From: Welwitschia mirabilis
Lineage: Eukaryota > Gnetophyta > Gnetopsida > Welwitschiales
Direction: 5' to 3'
NCBI GenBank assembly: GCA_051453625.1
Contig: JBOZIK010000001.1
Span: forward strand, 65,922,288 to 65,986,287
Length of the DNA stretch: 64,000 bases
Position numbers and translations under genes: made by a program
In this document: positions 47,421 to 59,271 of the stretch, piece by piece
Position numbering within the stretch: the first letter of the stretch is position 1
How the letters are laid out: each line of letters starts with the position of its first letter
The notes under the pieces: generated by a model
Database searches by the model: none
The model's input: only the letters and a program-made list of their open reading frames with translations
What the model was told of the DNA's origin: nothing

Positions 47421-48730
47421 TCCTACCTTACTTTGACCAATTTACTACCACGAATTAAGATATATAAAGAGTTTAAGAACACTAACTACATGTTGTAAAA
47501 TATAAAAAAGATTTGGATATTGATTTTTCATTATTTTCTTTAGCTCTTGAGTAGCTTCATGAAATTATAATTACTTCACTTTATCTTTACTTGATGGATC
47601 TCCATATTTCACAAATTGATAGTTCATTGGTTCATCAGTACTTTTGGCTTTTCTATGATTAAACAATCAAGTTTCACCTAAATATGAGGACAATTTAACA
47701 CATAAGAAAGACCCATAATATATGTTCTTAGCATACATACATAAAAATGATCATGCATGTGTAATAATCGAGGAGGGAGAGTAATCTTGTATGTAATGTT
47801 TCTAATGCTTTTTAATAATTTAAATATTATAATGAATTAAGGAGCTAATTTTAATCTCTTAAATCCTTTTATTACTATTTTCATTGGTAACACTTTAAGA
47901 AACATATGATCATCTATTTTGAACTCAAGATCTCTTATTTGATAGTGCACATATATCTTTTTTTTGTCTACTACTTTTTTGAGTGTATTCTTAATTACTT
48001 TTATTTTAATTTCCATGTTTTATAATGTTTCTAGTTCTATAATTAATTTGTCTTTAGGTTTTATTCATGAAGCGGGTTCTCTGCATTTTTTTCCATATAG
48101 GGCTTCAAATAAAGCCATTTGAATTAAACTTACATAAATATAATAATATACAAATTCTATCAATGGTAGGTACTCTTATTAACTCTTAGAATTATCTAAA
48201 ATATGTGCTCTAAGAAAATCTTCTAAAATTTAATTAATATTTCTTACTTAATCATTTATTTGAGGATGAAATGCAATGGTCATATTTAACTTTGTTCCTA
48301 AATGTATTTCTAATTCTTACTAAAATTTAAAAGCAAATTTTGAATCTCTCTCAAAGATAATTAATAAAGGCACATCATGAAACCAAACAACATTTTGAAT
48401 ATATACTTTAGTGATATCCTAAGTATCATAAGTAGATTTTTTTGGAGTAAAATGTATTAGCATATTTACTATATTATTTATCACTGTAATAAACTCATTA
48501 TCTTTTAAATTTTTACAAGTCCTAAAATAAATTTTATGTAAATCACATCCCATTTATATTTTATAATATTATAATGTAAAGTAATCCTACTAGATTTCTA
48601 TGTTTCACTTTAACTTATTAACAATTAATACATCTTAATACAAATTATACTATACTTTTTTTCATCCCTCACTATCAAACTTTTTGCTTTTTATTTTGAT
48701 ATGTTATATTTACTATAAATTTACTTACTA
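47421..48730 (-). pseudogene. Integrase remnant of the minus-strand chromovirus
   Basis: Minus strand, right to left: a zinc-finger part near 48602-48640 reading CINC followed by stops and VKVKHRN; a core start near 48450 with VINNIV where the first catalytic Asp of the VxVDR motif is Asn; DVPLLIIFERDSKF near 48340-48375, keeping the second Asp; GTKLNMTIAFHPQIND near 48255-48300, the AFHPQTDGQ motif before the catalytic Glu, where the Glu codon region is changed; EYLPLIEFVYYY near 48150; and MALFEALYGKKCREPAS at 48068-48118, a hallmark after the core in chromovirus integrases. Beyond about 47900 the sequence is unreadable, so a chromodomain could be neither found nor excluded. Inactive. Confidence 0.85.
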
Positions 48731-48939
48731 TATGTAGATTATAAAATTTAAACATTAGCTTATGTATAATTCCATCTATATTAGAAGGTAAAAATTTTCC
48801 CTTGAATTTGATAATGTCATTTGAATTAATACTAAAATGCTTTAAATCTATTGATTTTTCTAATTAGCCCTTTAATTTTTAAAAATTTTACTTTTTCTCT
48901 AGGTTCTTTTAAAATAATGATAAAAATTTGGCTTTAAAC

Positions 48940-50125
48940 TTTTTTGATTACTTTGAAATAATCTCTTCTACTAAGAGCATCTCCAACCTTATTTCTCTTA
49001 CCTTTATGGATAAAATATCTAGATCAAAATCACATAGAAATTCTATCTATCTTTTTTTTTCAAGGTTTAGGTTTAATTAAGTAAAAATGTATTTTAGACC
49101 CTTATGATCTATCCAAACTTAAAACTTTACATCATACAAATAATGATTAAAGAAGAAATTACTATAACTAATCCAAGATCACGGATAGGATAATTTCTCT
49201 TATATTGTCTTAATCCATAAGCAATTACTTTTCCATATTATTTAAGAGCTACTTTAAAAATTTCTTTAGACATTAGTATAAATTAAAAGGATCTTTGAAT
49301 CATTTGGTATTACTAAGACTAGAGCACTAGTTAAGAACTTTTTAAGTGTTTATGTTTTTTTTAAGGCTCATTAATGAAGAAGTTATCTTAGCGAATTTAA
49401 ATATGAATTGATGATAGTTCCTAGTAAGACTAAGAAATCTTTTAAACTTAATAATATTTATAAGATTTGACCATTTTTTAATTACTCTAACTTTATCTTG
49501 ATGAACTAAAATACCTTTTTGAGATACTACATAACCTAGAAATTGAATGGATTCCTTTCAAAAAGATCATTTTTTCATGTTAGCATATAATTGGTGATTT
49601 TGTAAAGTCTATAGTATTATTATTAAGTGTTTCTTATGCTCTTCATACATGTTGAAATAAATGAGAATAAAATTAATAAATACTATAAGAAAATGAATCA
49701 AGGTATAATTAAAAGATGTAACTCATCCTCTAATTACTATAAGAACATTGTTAAATTAAAATGCATAACAGTGAACTTCTAATGCTCATAGTGAGTTTTA
49801 AATGCATTTTTTTGAATATCTTCTTTTTTAATTTTAACTTGATGATATTTAGATTTTAGATTAGCACTTAACAATAGCTTAGCTTTTTGGAGCTAATAAA
49901 AAATATCATCTATTCTTAGTAGTGGATACCAGTTCTTGATGATAATCTTGTTTAGTTATCTATAATTAAGGAATAATCTTAGTGTTTTATCATTCTTCTT
50001 TATAAATGATACTTATACTCCNNNNNNNNNNTGAAGCCTTTTTCTAAGTGTTATTCAAGTTGAATTTTTAATTCTTTCATTTTTATAAATGGGATTTTAT
50101 ATGGTGCTTTAAAACTTGGTTGGAT
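48940..50125 (-). pseudogene. RT and RNase H remnant of the minus-strand chromovirus
   Basis: Minus strand: VSFIKKNDKTLRLFLNYR then a stop and LNKIIIKNWYPLLRIDDI at 49880-50020 (RT fingers). Next LKSKYHQVKIKKEDIQKNAF and KFTVMHFNLTMF near 49750-49850. The catalytic box near 49667-49683 reads VFINFILIY, so both Asp of the FxDD motif are gone. RNase H begins near 49320 (VLVIPNDSKILLIYTNV, with the first Asp of YTDA as Asn), continues with LRQYKRNYPIRDL near 49200, and ends near 48970 (DFDLDILSIKV). A 10-N gap lies at 50022-50031. The order and spacing match Ty3 chromoviruses. Many Trp, Gln and Arg codons are now stops. Confidence 0.85.
50022..50031. other. Assembly gap, 10 N
   Basis: A minimal placeholder gap inside the RT remnant of the minus-strand chromovirus. 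Reading resumes in the same gene on the other side. Confidence 0.95.
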
Positions 50126-50399
50126 TCCTAGGATCAATTTAATGGAAATGTTAACTTTCCAAAGGGGTGGACTTCGTTCTAATTCTATTATAAATACATT
50201 AAAATATTTTTATAATGTTAGTATATTCTTTACTAAAGTTTCTTCTTCCTTTAAGTTAACTAATTTTAGATATAGCATATCAATTAGTGATTCCCTCATA
50301 ATTTCTCTTTTTATATGCTTTGTATCTATTACATTCTTGACTACTGATTTGTAATGACCTTGAAATCTTAGTCTTTAATCATGATTCATCATTTACACT

Positions 50400-50640
50400 T
50401 AATGTTTTTCATAATTTATAATTGCTCTATTCTACATTAACTAGTTCATAGTCAAAATAATATTGTATTTTTCTAAGTTAATAATAATTAGTTGTATTAA
50501 AAAGTCTTCCCACTTATACATGAAGTAAAATTTTGAAATTGCTAATTAATTTTGGACATGAAGCCATTTGCTAGCTCTATGAATCCCTTAATTATAGTAT
50601 AATATATTTTTTTTCTTACAATAATCCAAAGAGATATAAA
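50400..50640 (-). pseudogene. Protease end of the minus-strand chromovirus
   Basis: The minus strand reads GFIELANGFMSK near 50570-50600, then QLIIINLEKYNIILTMN near 50440-50490, followed by a stop and NRAIIN. The plus-strand relative at 60990-61160 has the better preserved QLIVIDLGKYNVILNMNWL. This is the conserved end of chromovirus protease, just before RT. The active-site D-S/T-G motif is not readable. The gene is cut at 50640, next to the start of a plus-strand LTR at 50661. Confidence 0.7.
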
Positions 50641-50660
50641 GCAATAAGTTACTCCATAAT

Positions 50661-51577
50661 TATCATATCCCATACTTTGTAAACCTTATTTCAATTAAGG
50701 TTTTAATAAAATGAATAATTATTTTTATTTAAGTTCTTATGAAATAAGATATTACTTTAAAATTAACCTTAGTTTGTAATCTTGATAGATTACCATGAAA
50801 ATTATAAAAATTATGTTAAAAGGTTTTTTATGAGAAAATCTATCCAGATGTTTAAAATTAGATAATCCCATTATGTGAAGAATTAAAATCACATGATAAA
50901 ACTAATAAATTAAAAGTTTCAAGAGGACATAATAATATCTTTTACGTTCTTTTTACTCATTTATATTATTTGTAAATGTGATAGATGTACTATAGTATGA
51001 ATAAATATTTTTTTCTTTATGTTATATGATTAATAGATTTTATGAATTTTAAATACATGAGCATTTAAAAAAGTACATGCACTTTTACTAAGAACCAAGA
51101 ATGATAAATGAGTAGATTTACTCTACTATGATTTTTATATTCTTGAGATGTGTAAGGACACTTTCTTCATAGCATACACATTGCTTTACTCATTGGAATT
51201 GAAGAGTTTATCTCACTGTGACATGTGATCATCTTTAAATTTGTGAATTTATTCTTTTGATGTATGTTTTGGATGAATTAAACTTACTTATGAGTCTATG
51301 AAGGATTAAAAAAAGCTAGTATGAGAAAATGATGCATGTAATTAACCTTACTAATTAAAGAAAGAAGATTATTCACCCTAGTTAGGTGCATAAGTCATAT
51401 ATGATCTACTTATATACTTCAATATCATTTAGTACTTATCCCATTTATTAGTATTAAATTATGTTATTTTATGATCTTTAGCTATCTATCTTTCGTTATT
51501 TATATATAGAGACCCTTTCCTCTCTTATTAAAGGAGATACTTTTCTTCTATTTCATATAAGTGTATTTCTTTTTTCA

Positions 51578-51644
<67 letters not shown>

Positions 51645-53487
51645 TACTTGTAGAGCTTAAAAGATTAAAGCTAAAGAACTATTAAGTTTGGATCTTTATC
51701 ATCTTTAACTGTCAAGGTCTTACTAATCTTTTTAAGTAAGCTCTTATTCTTATTGTTCACATGATATCTGCTTTCTATTAGAATGATGTGATATTGTATA
51801 ATGAAATTATTTACAGCTTTTTTGCAATTATGTTATAACATATTATTCCCTCCCATGAGCTGTTACCAAGATATTATAGTAAGATATGAAGGTTCTCTTT
51901 TACTTGATGATAGAGATTAATAATGGATGATTATAATCAAGTAACCAAAGGTTCACTATTTAAAACAAATTATTTATTTTAGTATTATTATGCATTAGGA
52001 CCATATTATCAAGGGTAAAATATAATCCTCAAAGATCTCTTTAGGCGAGTACTCTTTTATGGGGGTCCCAAGGCTTATAAACAATGGTTTTTAAAAAATT
52101 GATTTGATTTTTCTTTTTATAATGATTTTTATTTCTATAATTTATTTTTCTTTCCGTAATTAATTAATTAGTATATCCATTATTTTAATGATCTAAGTTA
52201 TTATTTAACTCATTATAAAAACTTTATCATATTTTTGTTATGGCAAAAATTAAATTTTCAGAATAGAGATATAGGATAAAAATATCATATCTTATTAATT
52301 AGTAGGTATTAAATTAGTGAAATTTTTTAAATAAGTCTAGGATTGTGTTATGAATGTAAAAATGTAAAAAAAGTAATTTTTCAAATGGATAATTATTTTT
52401 AAAAAAGTTATTTATTAAAATACATTACAAAATAAATGCAGAAAAGAGTAAGCAAGTAATTTATGTTTTTGTACCTATTTATTAAATTATCTATAAACTT
52501 GAACATTCTAAGTTGTAAAAATTGAATAATATTTTCCAAACATTTTAAATCATTTAAAAACTCAAAGTATTTTGAAAGTTATGATCATTTTAATGTAGTG
52601 TAGTAGGATTATAGTTTTAGAAAATTTGATAGTTCTTTAACCTTAAATGATAACCTTCAAAAAATATTTTTAGAATTCCAAGATAGTTTAAATTTTGTCT
52701 TGAGAACCTTATTATGTATCTAGTTTCTTTTTTCTTCATAATTAATTAATTATTAATTTTTACCTATGATGTCTCCTTAGAGTCGAAAAATGTTATAATG
52801 AATCTTTAAAATTATAAAAGAACTATTACATAATTTTTTTAGAAAAATTAAGTATATAAAATATGTTTTTATCAGTAAATTTAAGTTAAATTACCTATAA
52901 ATGATATTTATTTATAGAAGTACCTTTTTTAAACTTTTTTCTTTATCTTACCTTAAATGTGTATGCTTGTAAGAGTTTTTTTTATTTTAGTAGTTTAATT
53001 AACATAAATAGTCTTTAGCTTATCAATTTTTTTAATTGACTTATAATGTAGTCATATAAATCTTGAATAAATATTTATAGCTGAATCATTATGTTTAAGT
53101 TATACTTTCTTTGTTTACCTTCTTTACATCAATTCATGGATATTGTTATATGAGTATGAAAAAATGTTTCTAGGATTGGCATAGCTCTAGGCATGTTTTA
53201 GTTTCTTTAAGTACATCATTAAGATGTTATTTGATACATTTTGGATCTTTTTATTATTATTGAAAGAAAATGAAAATAATATTTTTTTAATTTAGATAGA
53301 AAAGAAAAGAATATTTCCTTTATCTACGTTTTTATTATTGTAACCTTGAAAATAGAAATGTCCTTATATGCTTGCTTTCTTTTTATGGTTATTTCTATAA
53401 AATTAACTAAATAATGATTAGAATTATTATAACTAAGTAAATAATTAATTAAATATCCACATTAGTTAGAATTATTTAAATCATTGA
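50661..53487 (+). repeat. Chromovirus LTR, plus strand, truncated at gap
   Basis: Begins TATCATATCCCATAC (TGTCATACC-like) at 50661 and matches the minus-strand LTRs inverted. It ends at the gap 53488. It carries the TATA-like element at 51501-51510 and the CA microsatellite at 51579-51641. Its left flank (chromovirus protease) differs from that of the next copy at 53795, so the two may be different LTRs. Confidence 0.75.
51579..51641. repeat. (CA)31 microsatellite
   Basis: An uninterrupted run of 31 CA units plus one C. It lies about 70 bp downstream of the LTR TATA-like element in the LTR sense direction. The same place in the next copy (54706-54740) is a CT/TTTCT tract instead. Confidence 0.98.
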
Positions 53488-53587
53488 NNNNNNNNNNNNN
53501 NNNNNNNNNNNNNNNNNNNNNNNNNNNNNNNNNNNNNNNNNNNNNNNNNNNNNNNNNNNNNNNNNNNNNNNNNNNNNNNNNNNNNNN

Positions 53588-53794
53588 TTCATCATGATTT
53601 GAGCCATAACTACTTAGTAATCTAAAGGTTTATTTCATGAATTTATAATATATAATTAAAATCAAAGATTTATTATTGGATGATTCAAGTTAGACCTTTA
53701 AACTTGATTCTTATCTCAATCTCAATTTTAGTTTAGTTAAAACCCTTACAAAAGTTTGTTTTAACACTGTTTAGTCTTTTAGCTCGATTTACAC
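53588..53794. other. Unassigned stretch before the second LTR copy
   Basis: About 200 bp between gap and LTR start. No motif, coding signal or copy elsewhere in the window was seen. Confidence 0.4.
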
Positions 53795-56700
53795 TATTAT
53801 ATACTATATTTTGTAAACCTTATTTACTTAAATAATAAGTATATTAAGATTTTAATCAAATGAATAATTATTCGTATTTAAGTTTCTTATGAAATAAGAT
53901 GTTATTTTAAAATTAACCTTAATTTATAATCTTTGTAAATAACCTAAAAATATAAAAATTATGTTAAAAGGTTTTTTATGAAAAACTCTATCCAAACATT
54001 TAAAATTAGGTAATCCCCTTATGTCAAGAATTAAATCACATGATAAGACTAATAAATTAAAAGTATTAAGAGGACATAATAATATATTTTTTTATCTTAT
54101 TTACTCATTTATATTATTAGTAAATGTCATAGATGTACTATATTATTAATAAATACATTTTTCCTTGTATTATATGATTGATATATTTTATGAATTTTTA
54201 AATAGATGAGCATTTGAACAAATACATGCATTTTTACCTAGAACTAAGAATAATAAATGAGTAAATTTACTCTACCATTGATTTTATGTTCTTGAGATAT
54301 ATAAAGGCACTTTTTTTTTATAGCATATCCATTGATTTATTCATTAGAATTGAAGAGTTTATCTAATTGTGTCATGTGACAATCTTTAATTCTTCTTTTG
54401 ATGCATGTCTTGGATGAATTAAACTTAATTATGAGCCTATAAAGGATTAAAAAAAGTTAACATGAGGAAATGATATATGTAATTAACCTTGCTAATTAAA
54501 TCAAGAAAATTACTCACCCTAGTTAGGTGCATGAGTCATATATATGGTCTTTTTATATACTCCAATGTCATTTATTACTTATCCCACTTATCAATGATAA
54601 ATTATGTGATTTTATGATCTTGAGCTATGTTTCTTTTTTTATCTATATATAAAGATCCTTTCCTTTCTTATTAAAGGAAATACTTTTCTTTTATAAGTGT
54701 ATTTCTTTTTTTCTCTCTTTTTCTTTCTTTCTCTTTCATTTTTTTTCTTGTCAAGCTTGAAGATTTGAAGCTTGAAGCTAAGAAACTCTTAAGTTTGGAT
54801 CTTTATCATCTTTAACTATTGAGGTCTTACTAATCTTTCTAAGTAAGATCTTACTCTTATTATCATATGATCTCTTTTTCTATTAGAACAATGTGATATT
54901 TCATAATGCAATTATTCATAGCTTTTATGCAATTATGTAATAAAATATTATTCCCTTCCATTATCTCTCACCAAGACATTATAGTAAGATATAAAGAGTC
55001 TCTTGTGGTTGGTGATAGAGGATTACTAATGGATGATTATATTCAAGTGATCAGAGGATTTACTATTAAAAAAAAGGAAAACGAAATTTGGATACCCATG
55101 TTTATTTTAGCATTATATTTTTTTTATCTATTATGCATTTGGACCATCTTATTAAGGATAAAGTATAATCCTCAAAGATCTCTTTAGGCTAGTACTCTTT
55201 GATGGAAATCCTAAGGCTTATAATAAATGATTTTTTTAAATTGATTTGATTTTTATTTTTACAATGATTTTTATTTCTATAATTGATTTTTCTTTTTGTA
55301 ATTAATTNNNNNNNNNNNNNNNNNNNNNNNNNNNNNNNNNNNNNNNNNNNNNNNNNNNNNNNNNNNNNNNNNNNNNNNNNNNNNNNNNNNNNNNNNNNNN
55401 NNNNNNNTTTTTTTAAATTGATTTGATTTTTATTTTTACAATGATTTTTATTTCTATAATTGATTTTTCTTTTTGTAATTAATTAGTTAGTATGTCCATC
55501 ATTTTAATGATCTAAGTTATTATTTAACTATTTGTAAAAACTTTATCATATTTTTATCATGGCCAAAAATTAAATTTCCAGAATAGAGAAATAGGATAAA
55601 AACATTATATCTTATTAATTAGTGAGCATAAATTAGTGAAATGTTTTCTATAAGTTTAAGATTGTATTATGAAAATGAAAATGTAAAAATAGTAATTTTT
55701 TAAAGGGAAAATTATTTTTTTAAAAATTATTTGTTAAAATACATTAGAAAATAATTGTAGAAAATAGTCAGTAAGTAATTCATGTTTTTGTATCTAATTA
55801 TTAATATATATATATAAACTTGAGCATTTTAAGTTGTAGAGATTGAATAATATTTCCAAAAAATCTAGAATCATTTAAACACTCAAAGTAGTTTAAAAGC
55901 TATGATCATTTTAGTATAGTGCAGTAGGTCTATAATTTTAAAAAATTTAATAGGTTTTAACCTTGAATGATAATGCTAGAAATGATATTTTTAAAATTCC
56001 AAGATAGTTTAAGTTAGATTCTAAGAAATTTATTATGTGTCTAGTTTTTGAAAAAGTACTATAATTCATTTTTAATTAATTATTTATTAAGTTTTAACTA
56101 TAATTTCTCCTTAGAGCCCAAAGATGTTATAATTAATGTTTAAAATTATAGAAAATTTATTACATAAAGTTTTATAGAGGAATTAAATATATAAAATATT
56201 TTTCAATCATTAAAGTTAATTTAAATTACTTATAAGTAGTATTCATTTGTAGAAATACCTCTTTTACGCTTTTTCTTTAGCTTACTTTCAATGTGCGTGC
56301 ATGTAAGAGTTTTCAGTTTAGTAATTTAAGTCACATAGATAGTCTCTAGCTTATCACTAATTTTTATTAACTTATAATATAGCCATATAAAATATTGGAT
56401 AAATACTTATATCTTAACAACTATAATTGAGATATACTTTTTTATTTGCCTTCTTTACACCAATTCATAGAGACTGTCATATGAGCATGAAAAAATGTTT
56501 CTAGGATTGGTATAGCTCTAGGTTTATTTTTGTTTCTTTAAGTACATTGTGAAGATCTTATTTGATACATTTTAAACATTGTTATTATTATTGAAAGCAA
56601 AAAAAGTTTATTTTATTTAGATAAAAAAACAAAATAATATTTCCTTTATTTAGGTTTTTATTATTGTAATCTTAAAAATAGAAATGTTCTTATATTCTTG

Positions 56701-57599
56701 CTTTCTTTTTATGGTTGTTTCTATAAAATGAACTTAATAATGATTAGAATTATTATAATTAGGTAAATAATTCTTTAAATTCCCACATTAGTTAGAATTG
56801 TTTGCATGAATTTATGTGGTGTATTCATCAAATAAGACAAAATTAAGATAATTTTGATAATATTCATCTCCACACTTAGATTTCATCACTAAGGTGGGTT
56901 GTATTGTAATTTTCTTATAATACCCTTTTATAAGTGAACTCGACTGCTACTCACCTATCCTACCCATGTATAAAGTTACTCCAACTTAATACCATAAGCC
57001 CTTGACATCGATGGATCATGTTACACCATCTAGAGATGCTTCAAAGAAGTGGGGATCATTTGTAAGAATGAATACACCTCACCTACTACCTGTCATCTAT
57101 ATTGGAAACATATCAAGATGAAGTGAAAGCCTATAGAGTTGAGCCTAGCCATATTTATATAGTTTAAAACCTAAAGTAGAATTAACTCATATTTAGAGGG
57201 TGACTAGATATTGAGTTGAAATGTCATTAATTAGAGTTACAATCTTCTATTATTTTGGTTAGGTATTGTCCTTAGAATTTATCCATGTATATTGATAATA
57301 AGTTTACATTATCCATAATTATTCATAAGATAACTTTTATGTGATGAAAAACTAGGAAGAAATGGAGGACACAAACTTATGACATCCCCATTATTTACAA
57401 ACCAAAATAACCTAAAAATTAATTATAGATAAATATATAATGTTAATATGATTTGTCTTTCTTAGAATATAGAAATTCTAATTGAGGAGTAAGTAGAACT
57501 TACTCTTAGGTTTTTTTGTATCTATTAGGTAAAAATATATTAGAGAAGAAAGGAAGGGGGGAAAGGTGCTTAATTAGGATAAGAGAAAAGAGAGTGTCA
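53795..57599 (+). repeat. 5' LTR of the plus-strand chromovirus
   Basis: Starts near TATTATATACTATATTTTG at 53795 and ends GAGAGTGTCA at 57599. Taking out the 100-N gap and 77-bp repeat, it is about 3.63 kb, as expected. The TATA-like sequence at 54642-54653 reads TATATATAAAG, followed by a pyrimidine-rich leader. Downstream come leader repeats, gag and pol on the plus strand, which identifies it as the 5' LTR. Confidence 0.75.
55231..55484. repeat. Gap-flanking repeat around 55308-55407
   Basis: 55231-55307 (77 bp, ending at the gap) is identical to 55408-55484 (starting at the gap). The gap is almost certainly false. Confidence 0.97.
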
Positions 57600-58265
57600 G
57601 GTTAACTTAAATAATACTTATGTTAAGTACTTATAAATTTATAAGAATATAAATTCAATTATAGTTTTAACAATCTTTCTCTTTAATAATTATAAAGTTA
57701 TTTATAACATAACAACCTTAATTCCTAATAGCTATAAAGTTGGTTATATTCCTAATAATTTTAAACTATGAGTAAAATCAATTATATCCTTGACAATACT
57801 AGATTCTAAGATAACTTCAACTTCAATATAAACATGAGTTTAGTTATATCTTCTAATAACTATGAATCTCATTATATCTATAATTTTCTTACTCTCTAAA
57901 TATCTACCAAATTACATTTATGTTAGCCCTAATATGTATAAATATTACATTAATTATAATCTTAGCATCTTAATAATTCTAGATGTTGACTATATTTGCA
58001 ATAGTTCTAAAGTATTCATAAGTTTAACTATAATATTAACTCGTAGATGATCATTGTGATAATCATATTTATGATAATTCTAAATCTATAAATGAAATAA
58101 GAAAAATGATCAATTCAAGTCATTAAGGATTCTATTGCCTTACAATTATAGATTATAATCACTTATAAGAATTCTAATTATCTTAAGAATTTAGTACAAT
58201 GACCTTATATGATTCCTTAAATAGCTTAATCTTTTACAAAACAAATTTAAATCCATAAATAATAT
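57600..58265 (+). repeat. Leader tandem repeats of the plus-strand chromovirus
   Basis: The inverted match of 4166-4860. It contains degenerate units of about 40-55 bp with TTATATCC, CTAATAATT and AAGTTTAATTATA-like parts. It follows the LTR directly; the primer site seen at 4861 is deleted here. An open 62-codon frame at 57862-58050 lies wholly within the repeats and is not taken as a gene. Confidence 0.7.
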
Positions 58266-59113
58266 CTTATAAATAGGTATCCTTGAAAATAATCAAATCT
58301 ACAATCATCTTATTCATTCTAAATTATATGGTCATATAACTTTAAAGTAAAAACTTATATTCATAACTTATAAATTTTATTTATTAAAATAAAGAAAGGG
58401 AATAAACTTGATTATGTATTGTAAGATATAAATAATGACTCATCACATCATAATAATAACCATATCCTTCCTAAGATTATAAAATATTTCTAAGTTTAAT
58501 TTTTAATAATATTTATCGTATCTCCAAATATAATCTCATAACAATTGTCCATTCTATCAAATGCCTCATTATTGTCTATTAAACATTAAGACTAGGTTAG
58601 TTGTACCAAGTAATCAACATTAAGAGAATATATAAGTGANNNNNNNNNNNNNNNNNNNNNNNNNNNNNNNNNNNNNNNNNNNNNNNNNNNNNNNNNNNNN
58701 NNNNNNNNNNNNNNNNNNNNNNNNNNNNNNNNNNNNNNNCTTATAAATAGGTATCCTTGGAAATAATCAAATCTACAATAATCTTATTCATTCTAAATTA
58801 TATGGCCAGATAACTTTAAAGTAAAAACTTATATTCATAACTTATAAATTTTATTTATTCAAATAAAGAAATGGGATAAACTTGATTATGTATTGTGAGA
58901 TATAAATAATGAATCATCACATCATAATAATAACCATATCCTTCCTAAGGTTATAAAATATTTCTAAGTTTAATTTTTAATAATATTTATCGTATCTCTA
59001 AATATAATCTCATAACAATTGTCCATTCTATCAAATGCCTCATTATTGTTGATTAAACCTTAAGGCTAGGTTAGTTGTACCAAGTAATCAACATTAAGAG
59101 AATATATAAGTGA
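58266..59113. repeat. Gap-flanking repeat around 58640-58739
   Basis: 58266-58639 and 58740-59113 are both exactly 374 bp, with no length difference and only a handful of mismatches (about 97% identity by eye). Both end AATATATAAGTGA. An unmerged contig overlap is the simplest reading. Confidence 0.95.
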
Positions 59114-59271
59114 CTCAACAATCTAGTAATGGAAACTAGCCACTATTCAACCTTAACCTAGAAGCATTGATGAGGTTTTTCATCTAGTTCCTATTATAAA
59201 TAATAAATCAAGGTCAAAACTCATAAGTAAATAATGGTATAAATAAACTTAAGGAAGTGGGTATGAGGAAA

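Larger units (their letters stand above)
41705..50640 (-). mobile_element. Chromovirus-like Ty3 element, minus strand, truncated
   Basis: 3' LTR at 41705-47420, then going right: integrase, RNase H, RT and the end of protease up to 50640. Gag and the 5' LTR are missing; a plus-strand LTR of the same family starts at 50661. Gene order and motifs fit the chromovirus branch of Ty3 (Tekay/Del-like). The span is inflated by the repeat around the gap at 45010. All enzymes are disrupted. Confidence 0.75.
50661..56800. repeat. Gap-flanking repeat around 53488-53587
   Basis: 50661-53487 resembles 53795-56800. Here the right copy does not start at the gap edge: 53588-53794 is extra sequence without a match at 50450-50660. 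That makes two separate LTRs more plausible than at the other gaps, though an alternative haplotype is still possible. Confidence 0.75.

Noticed and set aside
47421-47900. Chromodomain at the end of the chromovirus integrase
   Set aside because: A few residues could be fitted, but no aromatic cage pattern is readable with confidence.
50142-50354. 70-codon plus-strand frame
   Set aside because: Opposite strand of the chromovirus protease-RT region.
57862-58050. 62-codon plus-strand frame
   Set aside because: It lies wholly in the leader tandem repeats; its inverted relative at 4200-4800 is not open.
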